DNA of 64,000 nucleotides from Paraescarpia echinospica. Taxonomy: Eukaryota > Annelida > Polychaeta > Sabellida > Siboglinidae. Location: NCBI GenBank assembly GCA_020002185.1, contig CM034535.1, forward strand, positions 64,908,757 to 64,972,756, in the 5' to 3' direction. Both the position numbers and the translations under genes were made by a program. Positions 48,801-60,800 of this stretch are shown piece by piece (within the stretch, counting starts at the first letter, position 1; every line of letters begins with the position of its first letter). The notes under the pieces are model-generated. The model made no database searches. It was not told the DNA's origin and saw nothing but the letters and a program-made list of their open reading frames with translations.

Positions 48801-51800
48801 ATAATTTAATATGCTATTTTTAAACTTAGTGGGATTTTCTGTGTTTCCATTGTTTCACTTTATATAAAAAATGTAAATGAATTATGTACACATTTAGACA
48901 TTATGTGATTATGAAACTATTAATCGAGTGGAATTAAAAATATTGGCTGTACCATTTAAAGAAAGTTGCCAACAAATTGGGTAAGTAGAGGCCTCAGCAC
49001 ACTGTAGTTTTCCCATTGGCGACCATGTTAACGTTTTGTGTAATTATAAGAAAACCTGACCTACAAAATTTCTTTAAATTCTCACCTGATGTTATTATCA
49101 TCTCATTGACGTGCTGGTCGATTTTAGTCAACATCTAATATTTCTAGCTCGTAGAATGCCTCTGTGTGACAACCGTCAATATTTACGAATGGATGCAGGC
49201 AGTAATCCGGCTAAAGGGTCAATTGCTGCCAAATACCCTTCCGCTTAGTAAAATCAGCTAAAAATGCACTATTTTACTGTCAACAGCTTCTACAATCACA
49301 CCGGGAAATCTGACTACTCAAATGCACTGATGTCACAGCAGGTGAATTTTGTATAAAAAAATCATTTCTCAAAAATACATTGCACTTTTTTTCATCTGTA
49401 ACGAAGCAGGAAGTCCAATGTGTCTTAATCCCAAATAGACATGGTGATTTAGAAGAAGACTGTAGTTTTGCCATTATGTATTTTCAGTAATGGTTTCAAG
49501 ATATTTGAAGTAAAACGCGGCCTCCATGATTGTGCAATGACTATAGCGTGGTTCTGTTGCCAGGCTCTCTAATTAGGCCTCAGCATACTGTTAGTTTCCC
49601 AGTGGCGACCATGTTAACGTTTTGTGTAATTATAAGAAAACCTGACCTACAAAATTTCTTAAACTTCTCACCTGCTGTTATCATCATCTCATTGACTTGC
49701 TGGTTGAATTAAGTCAAAATCTAATATTTCTAGCTCGTAGAATGCCTCTATGTGTGACAACCATCAATATTTACGAATGGATGCAGGCAGTAATTCGTCT
49801 AAAGGGTCAACTAGCCAAATTGCTGCCAAATACCCTTCCGCTTAGTAAAATCAGCTAAAAATGCACCATTTTACTGTCAACAGCTTCTACAAGCAATCAC
49901 TACTCAAATGCACTTATGTCACAGCAGGTGAATTTTTTTTTAAATAATTTCTCAAAATACATTGCACTTTTTTGTCTGTAACGAAGCAGGAATCCAACTG
50001 AGTCCTGACCCCATCCTCGCAAGCCAGGGTTGTTTGCCATGCAAAACTAACCCTGGCTGATACCCTACGCGAAGTGCGGAAGTTAGCTGAGTCAAACTAG
50101 TAATTAACTTCGCCAGTCACGACTGCATCACCCGTGAGAACAGCACAAATACCCGCCCCAATTTGAAGACGGATAAACGACTTCTGGGAATCCCAATATA
50201 TAATGACCCGTTCGCCCATTAGCACGAGCAGCTGAGCGGTATTGTGTATTCAAATAATTGCTTCTACTTCCTAAACATTGCATGTAACATGAGCCACGTT
50301 GGTTGAAATTAGTTTTATTATGACCACCTGACCCGAGTAGATCTACTGATCTAGTGAGCAATTTGATAGGCTGAGCTTAAATTCAGAGTTTTGCAAAGCG
50401 ATCAGCCAGGGGTACTGCTGGCTGGGACTGACATAATCAGCAGCAGCGACCCCTGGCACGTGAGGATGCCTGACCCCTAAACTGCCAGAGACTTGCTGGT
50501 GATTCATAGGCAAAATAGTCGCGCCACCTAGCGGGTACAACAGTGGTAGTCATAACAACAGCATAATTAGTTCATGCACTGAGTTTTAATGGAACAATGA
50601 CATGGAGGACTATTTACAGGAACACACCTCACCAGTTCCCTAATTTTTGTTAACTTGAAATCATTAATTTTGTTTTTATAGTTTGCACTTTGTACACCAG
50701 GTGACACTAGTTTCACATTAAGTGTAGCACATTTCAGTCGTTACTAGCCTGGTTTCAAATTATTCAACTGCCTGTGATGTGTTTAGCAATAATTATAGCT
50801 TTGCCTGCCAATTTTTATATGGCATTCAAGAGGTTATGTATTTTTGCAATCATTTTGCAAGATTTCTTGTCATTTTTAATTGGTGTATGCCATTCAGTTA
50901 TTCATAAAATGAAATGCTCCTCTGCAAAATTTTGTAAACACAAATTTGCATAAATTTAATTACGGGTCATTTTTGCTGCATTCAAGTGGTGGTGATTGAG
51001 GTGTTTTTTCAGCAAACCAGGTTTTTGTGAGCTTTCTAGTTTACAGTTGTTTCCAGCGCTCGGCATTGTTCTATTAACTGACTAGTCTTTATACCTATCG
51101 TGGTTAGAATCTGATGGTCATACGGTGTTTCATTCAACTAGTCAGCCTTTTCAGAACATCATCAACAAACTGACCTTTCTATGCTGGCACCGAGGGTGGT
51201 CACTGGCACCGAGGGTGGTCACTGCCAGGGTGCTTGTCATCTTTGCTGGTTCTTTTATGTCCCAAATGGAGATGGGACCAACATCAACATGATTTTTGAG
51301 TCACAAGGGACACACAGTCCCCAGTGTTGAGAGCCAGGTTTTTACCCCAAATATACCATGCTTAGTCCAGGTCTTGAACTCAGAACCCTGGCATGCCAGG
51401 CGGATGTGCTAAACTCTACACTACCATACCTCTCCGCCATGCAAATCCCATTGTGAGATGAAATAACAGCTTTTCCGTCACTTAACACCATGCAACAGAC
51501 AACACACTTGATCAGAAAGTGCACACATTTAATATAACATGCTTTACATTGACACCATACATTATGTTAATCAACTGAATGCTCAGCTAATACATTTTTT
51601 AATAAGCATATTTTTCAATGAATTGTTGATGTAATTTTAGTGGAAGAACATTCTGTTACAGCTGAACGAGAGCAAATGGGCAAGCGAACTGAGTGGTTTA
51701 CAGGACAGCCAGAAGAGGGAATATGTGGATTGGGTGATGTGCGTTCACGAAGACACACAAGCTATGCAGGGAACGCCATCATACCTGTATGTTCCTCTGT

Positions 51801-54800
51801 GTTTTTGCTCAAAAACGTTTTTCATGTCATGTTTTCTTACACAAATCTTCCTGTTTTAAATTAAACACGCCCACAGCTGCCAAGTCATTTTATATTTTAA
51901 CCCATTGTTTCAGTACACAGCTATTTTTTGCGTGTAAAGTAATAGAATCACAATTTGATTCTATAAGCAGCTGATTAACTAAAGTGAATTTCTAAGAAAA
52001 TGACAAAAAAAATTTGTTTTCATATTGATTTGTTCTGTTGGTCGTTATCATTATTGTGCAGCCGTAGTGTCCCGTGGTTGGGCGAACACCTCAGCATGTC
52101 GTTTCCAAATCTGCCTGTCATGCACTGTCCTCTGACAGATGTTGCCATTCCAGTACTCGTCTAGTTTGTCTCTTCACCGTCTAGATCGTTTCCCTTCGTA
52201 AGGTCTCCAGGTTGTGATACGCGATGTCCATCAGTTATCTCGTATCTGCTGATGTGCCCTGCCCAGGTTTACTTCTGCCTTCTGATGATTTGTTCTATCA
52301 CGTCTATAACCTTTGGCTTCTCTCTTACCCAGATGTTTGTTTTCTCTCCCGATATGTGATGTTTAACATACTTCTTTCCATCTTTGTTTGTGCGGCTGCT
52401 AGCTTGTTCTTTGCCTGGATGTTGAGTGCCCATGTTTCCGCACCATATGTCATCGCTGGAAATACGCAAGAGTTGTAGACTTGTCTCTTTAAGCAGGTTC
52501 CTGAAAATGTCGCGGTGTTTGGCGAATGCTGTCCAGCCGGCGGTGATTCTTCTTTGAATCTCCTTGTCTTGGTTTTTGTCTCTGATATTGTATCGCTGTC
52601 CCAGATAGACATAGCTTTCAACTTTCTCTATCTGTGTCGTGTTTATATATATTGGTGTGTCATTTTCTAGCATCACTTTTGTTTTCGAAATGTTCATCTT
52701 CAGACCTTGTTTTTCACTTTCATCAGCTAGCGAAGCGAATTTGACTGAGATATTCTCCGTCTATCCACAAGCCTCTGGTTTCCCAGGTTTTATTGGTATT
52801 CTTGAATAAAAATTCATAGATAGATGAAAATTTGGACTTTTGTCAATCTTCCATAAACTTGTCCAACTAACCACTGGGTGTGATTCCATTAATCAATATT
52901 AAGCACATTTTAACACTGTGGGAAAATGGAATGATCCCTTCTCAGCCATTTTGATTGTACTAAATGGCTATAGTGCATGCTTGTGTCAATCAGTGTGCAT
53001 GGTCACCCTTCACCTATCTCACCTTGCCTCTTCCTATCTCACCTTACCTCTTCCTATTTCACCTTACCTCTTCACCTATCACACCTTGCCTCTTCACCAA
53101 TCTCACCTTACTTCTTCGCCTTTCTCACCGTATGTCTGTAACTATCTTCACCTATATCACCTTACCTCTGCAACTATCTCACGTTATCTCTTCACCTATC
53201 TCACCTTATCTCTTCACCTATCTCATCTTACCTCTTCATCTACCTCACCTTACCTCTTCACCTATCTCACCTTACCTCTTCACCTATCTCACCTTACCTC
53301 TTCATCTACCTCACCTCAGACAAAAGTTTATAAACATTTATGATGATATCATATTGGTCTGAATCGTAAAATATCAATGTCCAACACCTGACAAAACTGC
53401 CGGTGACCCCCACACCCCCAAACAAAAGTAATTTTGTTTTATATCGGACATCTACGTTCTGAGATGATCCTTACAATAACAATCATCCTTCACTACACGC
53501 ATATATTTATGATGACGTATTTTCTCTGTAAATCACTTTTTGTGACTAATTTAATCTTGCACTACAATTAACATTTTAAAGTTAACGGTTTTGTGATTGT
53601 GCTGTTATAGCCACCAGTTGTGCAATCTGCCATCAGGCGTACCATGTGATGAGGAAGGCAGTGAATGTGGCTCGATGCAACCCGCGAGGAAAGAAGAAAG
53701 TTTTACAGTTCACTTAGGTACACGAGGCTGCTTTCTTAAACTATCAAACAAGATATTTTTCACCCATTCCGCAAATACTTATAAAAAACATATGGGACCA
53801 TTTCACTAAGATAATTAATTCGTTATGTAAATCCAGTGGAACCTCAGTATATAGGTACAGTAGTTCCTCACTATACAGGTACAGTGGAACCTCGTTATAC
53901 AGGTACATTGGAGCCTCACTATACAGGTATAGTGGAACCTCACTATACAGGTACAGTGGAACCTCACTATACAGGTATAGTGGAACCTCACTATACAGGT
54001 ACAGTGGAACCTCACTATACAGGTACAGTGGAACCTCACTATACAGGTACATTGGAACCTCACTATACAGGTACATTGGAACCTCACTATACAGGTACAG
54101 TGGAACCTCACTATACAGGTACATTGGAACCTCACTGTACAGGTACAGTGGAACCTCACTATACGGGTACAGTGGAACCTCACTATACGGGTACAGTGGA
54201 ACCTCACCATACGGGTACAGTGGAACCTCACTATACGGGTACAGTGGAACCTCACTATATGGGTACAGTGGAACCTCACTGTACGGGTACAGTGGAACCT
54301 CACTATAAGGTACAGTGGAACATCACTATACAGGTACAGTGGAACCTCACTATACAGGAACAGTGGAACCTCACTATACGGGTACAGTGGAACCTCACTA
54401 TACTGGTACAGTGGAACCTCACTATACGTGTACAGTGGAACCTCATTATACTGGTACAGTGGAACCTCACTATACAAGTACAGTGGAACCTCACTATACG
54501 GGTACAGTGGAACCTCACTATACGGGTACAGTGGAACCTCACTATACGGGTACAGTGGAACCTCACTATACGGGTACAGTGGAACCTCACTATACGGGTA
54601 CAGTGGTTCACACCTAAATATTATAATTACTATTATTTTAGTTATTATCTAAGTACTTTTGAATGCATTGTTATATATCAAATATCGCCTGGCATTCAGT
54701 AAGTTTTCCTGATAAGAATGTGTTATCATTGCAGGCGCCCAACTAAAGACCATGCATAACTTGCGCCTGATTGGTGCAGATATACTCGATTTGTGTCGCC

Positions 54801-57800
54801 ACAAACCACAGAATGTAGGGTGAGTTTATTTCATTTTGCCAGATAGGTCTTAAAAAGAGCCAGTCTGTTGCTTGTTTTTCATTAATTAATTAATATTATG
54901 TTCTGATGACTATACTAACTATGTTGAAGGTATAGTATCCACCAAATTGTATTTAGTAAGCCTGTAACAACGTTCGCAATATGGAAGGTACTACCCGGAG
55001 CATGTTTAAATAGTAAACAAAATATCTGGTTTCAAAAGAAGCTTTATTGGCAATACAGCCGAGTCGGGCTGAGTTAACTGCAATAGTCCTTGATGTTCAA
55101 CGATGTCCCATTTTCACACGTTCAACACAGCAGACATCCTGTTACATATTAGTTAGCCTGTTAATTCCAGGTAGAGGAACTGACAGCTCCCTTTATGAAT
55201 ACTTCCTCAATAATACTGTATTTTTTATTTTAAAGCATTTCACCATACTGTTATTGTCTTATTTTAAAGCATTTCACCATACTGTTACTGTCTTATTTTA
55301 AAGCATTTCACCATACTGTTACTGTCTTATTTTAAAGCATTTCACCATACTGTTACTGTCTTATTTTAAAGCATTTCACCATACTGTTACTGTCTTATTT
55401 TAAAGCATTTCACCATACTGTTACTGTCTTATTTTAAAGCATTTCACCATACTGTTACTGTCTTATTTTAAAGCATTTCACCATACTGTTACTGTCTTAT
55501 TTTAAAGCATTTCACCATACTGTTACTGTCTTATTTTAAAGCATTTCACCATACTGTTACTGTCTTATTTTAAAGCATTTCACCATACTGTTACTGTCTT
55601 ATTTTAAAGCATTTCACCATACTGTTACTGTCTTATTTTAAAGCATTTCACCATACTGTTACTGTCTTATTTTAAAGCATTTCACCATACTGTTACTGTC
55701 TTATTTTAAAGCATTTCACCATACTGTTACTGTCTTATTTTAAAGCATTTCACCATACTGTTACTGTCTTATTTTAAAGCATTTCACCATACTGTTACTG
55801 TCTTATTTTAAAGCATTTCACCATACTGTTACTGTCTTATTTTAAAGCATTTCACCATACTGTTACTGTCTTATTTTAAAGCATTTCACCATACTGTTAC
55901 TGTCTTATTTTAAAGCATTTCACCATACTGTTACTGTCTTATTTTAAAGCATTTCACCATACTGTTACTGTCTTATTTTAAAGCATTTCACCATACTGTT
56001 ACTGTCTTATTTTAAAGCATTTCACCATACTGTTACTGTCTTATTTTAAAGCATTTCACCATACTGTTACTGTCTTATTTTATTTCACCAGCATTTTAAA
56101 GCATTTCACCATACTGTTACTGTCTTATTTTAAAGCATTTCACCATACTGTTACTGTCTTATTTTAAAGCATTTCACCATACTGTTACTGTCTTATTTTA
56201 AAGCATTTCACCATACTGTTACTGTCTTATTTTAAAGCATTTCACCATACTGTTACTGTCTTATTTTAAAGCATTTCACCATACTGTTACGGTCTTATTT
56301 TAAAGCATTTCACCATACTGTTACTGTCTTATTTTAAAGCATTTCACCATACTGTTACTGTCTTATTTTAAAGCATTTCACCATACTGTTACTGTCTTAT
56401 TTTAAAGCATTTCACCATACTGTTACTGTCTTATTTTAAAGCATTTCACCATACTGTTACTGTCTTATTTTAAAGCATTTCACCATACTGTTACTGTCTT
56501 ATTTTAAAGCATTTCACCATACTGTTACTGTCTTATTTTAAAGCATTTCACCATACTGTTACTGTCTTATTTTAAAGCATTTCACCATACTGTTACTGTC
56601 TTATTTTAAAGCATTTCACCATACTGTTACTGTCTTATTTTAAAGCATTTCACCATACTGTTACTGTCTTATTTTAAAGCATTTCACCATACTGTTACTG
56701 TCTTATTTTAAAGCATTTCACCATACTGTTACTGTCTTATTTTAAAGCATTTCACCATACTGTTACTGTCTTATTTTTCTGTACTGGAAAGTAAGGCAGT
56801 CATATGTATTTCCTAATTTAATCCACATAAGGGGTACAATAAAAACTTACAGTAGACTTTTTAAATCAGTTGGAAAAAATGGACCTGCGCTGGGTTTCAA
56901 ACGTGATACCCCTGGTATGGAAAGCGGACATGCAACCACTAGGACTAACCTGTCTTGCTGATTGCAATTTGTTCGTTTAGAATGTAAACATGTAAATGGC
57001 ATTTCTTAATTTTATTTCTTCACATGGTTACTTAAAATATCACAATGAATAATGGTTGCTACATAAACATCTGTCACGATCGCCTACATTTGAGTGAAAT
57101 GAGTTGTTAAAATGTGATAATATTGAAATTGTAATAAGTTAAGTAGGCCTATGCCTATGAGTACAGATATGCTGCTGCCACCTACCACTGCGTGAATACT
57201 GATTGCATTGAGACCGCGTTGTTTGCAGGCAGAAGTCTAACTGTTGACACTTTTCATTGAAATTTTGTTGGCTGTATAAGTGAAGAAATATATTAATCAA
57301 TAACTTGACGGACGCCAAAATGAGATGTAGCTCCATCTGAAGGAAAGATGTGAAATGCGAAAGAGGGCACTCACCCGTATAACTGATGTAACCAACATGT
57401 ACACGTACATGTTAAGCACTGATGATTTGAAAACATCAATAACTTAAAAACTATTCAAAATTTCTGCATACATCCACCGACATATTTGTAGATGGCATAA
57501 TTATCTTTACGATGATATAGACAAACATTAAATACTGCGGCTGGAACTCCACGTACAGCCCTTTGAAAGATTGAGCTCCCCCGAGTTCTCCACCCCCTGG
57601 ACGAATTTCGAAAATGTCTAAATCTACAAATCATCTCAATGGGCCTGCATGATCACAAGCAAAATTTCAGCCCGATACATACAAAACTGATGGAGATGAG
57701 GGGGCACAAACAAACGGAGAACGAACTGTTTTCTAAAATAGAGATGTTATTCCAATCTGTCCTTGTTAAGTATTTTCTCTTATCTTGTTATTCGTACACA

Positions 57801-60800
57801 TATGTGTTTATATTGTTTGGCAGATAGCCCATGATTTCCGCAGGATTTACCAAACATTGATTTGTCAATAACACCCTGCACAGTACACTATGTAGAGTAA
57901 TTAATGTAATGTAAATTTCCAAACATGTAATTTTTTAGGTTTGCTACACAGTAATAATTCGAAACATTTGAGTGAACATTTTTAAGACTGTGTATCCTGG
58001 CATGAGTCCCGATATTCCTGTGTCAACAATCTCTTGTGTATGTTTATCAGCTGGTTGCTTGCACTGTTTCCAACAAAATATTTCAAAATGTTCACAAGCC
58101 ATCAGTTGTGTACAATCTATGATGTACAGAAGAGATTATATGTAAATTACGCATGGTCATGTACTTTACTGGATGCTCAAAGTCAAAACAAGTGTTCTTA
58201 ATCTGTATTTAATTTGTGTATGTAGGATATATTGAAAAAAAAACAGTTATGCTACCTAAACATGAAAACTATTGCCATCATTAATTTTCAGGTCCATATC
58301 GCTTGTGTACCCACGATCTGAGCATAAAAAGTAATGGAGATGTACATGTTTTAGGAGACTGTGTCAAGATAGACAGCTGTAAGCAGGTTGTGAATGAATG
58401 AAGGGTTATTCCACACACGTAACACAATTATAACTACATGACGTGATAAAATAACAATAAAACAATCTGTCTGATTCTTCATGTACCTATGGTATGGCAA
58501 TATGCATTCAATATCGCTTCTAAACATAAGCTCATCCTGAAGACTGACATAAAAGCAGAGTATTGTGGCTTGGTAATTTACGCTTACATTTCAGCAGACT
58601 GCCATAAAACAAACATAAAAGTCATAATAAAACAATTTGTCTGGTCTTTCTAACTGTGGCCATATACATTCCATATATTTTCTAAGTGGGCACAGCATTT
58701 AACCGAAATGGACATTACAATTTACATAGTTTCTATGCATTAAAATCACATATTTTATACCTTCATAAACGCAACACCAAACTTTATGATTTGCATAATC
58801 AATCAGACTGAATTCCGAGATTACCATTCTAGCATTGGACGTTTTAATTCCCAAAAATCCAATGTTAAACCGTTCCATATTTTAAGAAAACAGTATCACT
58901 GACGTTGAGATAACAGCTGAAACCGTATGTTTATTGTGTTCTGGACACATGTCGTGTAATTAATGGCGTGGTTGTGTGCGGAGACGTGTGAAACTGCTGG
59001 TGCAGTGTATAGCGCACACAAAACCAATGTGTGAAATCGTAAAACTTGACTGCACACATAAATGTCATATTGGCGTGTCGTTTTGACATGTGTCATTATA
59101 AATATGTTTTTGTATACGGCCACATGGGGCACGTCTCAAAATAAATATTTTTTTTGTTTGGTAGTCTGTTGTGTGAAGATTTTAATGTTGCAAACAATCA
59201 CAAAGACACCCAATGTGTTGGTGTTTGCATGTTTTAACTTGGACATAATCAAAATGTTATACTTTCGCCTTCACAGGGAAATTAGTTACATGGTAAGAAT
59301 TCAATAAATTAGCACAGCTACGAAAATAAGCATTTAATCCATTATCGATATGCACTTTCAGTCTCTAAGCAGTTGTTTTTGCTGCCAAAGAAATGTGTTC
59401 CTGTCGTCTTACACGCTAACGTCATCTCATATCGGGCATTACACGGATAGGTCAATACGTTTTTCAAGATAACTTTTTTATATTGTTTCTAGGTGAATAG
59501 TTGATTACATTGTGTGTTTACTGTAGGTAAGGGAGACGTGGCATTTGACGTGTAATGCGTCTGCCTGTCCTCGATTGTTCGTCCGGTTGTCTTTTTGTGC
59601 GGTTGTCGTTTTCCAAAACGGTGTCTGGTAATTTATTGTTTGCTTTGTCATGGTTGGCTGCATTCTGCCATAATTCATCAACTTATTTGTGGAGTTGTGA
59701 GCTGTTAGTTGACTGTTGAAGTAAAGGCACTCTACGTGTCCCCTATATGTGGCATGTGCCCCAGGGGGGTGGGGGATAATTCACATACCAAACATATGCC
59801 TTGTTTCTTGGCAAGAGAAACTGACATGTTGAACATAAGGAGTTATATTTAACGATTTAAAAGTGATATGTTAGGTGCAAGCTGTAGAGTACTAATTAGA
59901 GGATTACATATGTGCATACATGCATGCGTGCGTACATGCATGTGTGCGTACATGCATGCATGTGTACATGCATGCGTGCGTACATGTTGTCAGGGCTTCC
60001 AACATAAGCAACTGCTTATGTTGTGGTCATATCAGAAGGGTGACTATGCCACAACCGGAGCACATCTCTGCTGTATTACAAATGCACAGCATATATAATT
60101 ATAACCATTTCTGTTGTGATCATATCAGAGAGATGATAATGCCACAACACAAACTCTTCTGTACAGTATCATAGTTGCACCACATACACAGCCGAACCTC
60201 ACTTTGTAGTCACCTGGTTAACTGCCACCTCGTTAGTGCAGCCCCCTTGTTAATACAGCCACCTCGTTATGAGTCGTTAATACAGCCCCCCTCATTAATA
60301 TAGCCCCCCTCATTAATACAGCTGCCTCACAATTCATGTCAGTCTAAGACAGTCCCAAAGATACGGTCATCTCGCCTCTCGGGTCACTTTGGCCCAGTCT
60401 GGAGGATGACCTTGAAGGTGAGGTTCCACTGTGTTATACAGTTACAACTGTTTGTGATGTGGATATCAGAGGGGTGACAATTCCCCACCCCAAACACCTC
60501 TCTATGTACAGTATAACAGGTACACCGTATGTACTCTACAATTACAACTGTTTGTGCTGTGGTCGTATCAGAGGGGTGACAATGCCCAACCTGAGCACCT
60601 CTATACAGAATAACACATCATATATATTCTACACTTACAACTGTTTATGCAGTGGTCCTATCAGAGGGGTGACAATGCCCAACCTGAGCACCTCTATACA
60701 GAATAAAACATCATATATACTCTACAATTACAACTGTTTGTGCTGTGGTCGTATCAGAGGGGTGACGATGCCCAACCTGAGCACCTCTATACAGAATAAC

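Noticed and set aside
53744..54702. Repetitive [12 protein letters not shown] and YLYSEVP-type frames on both strands
   Set aside because: The 24-bp period equals 8 codons, so every frame repeats; no start, homology or codon signal.
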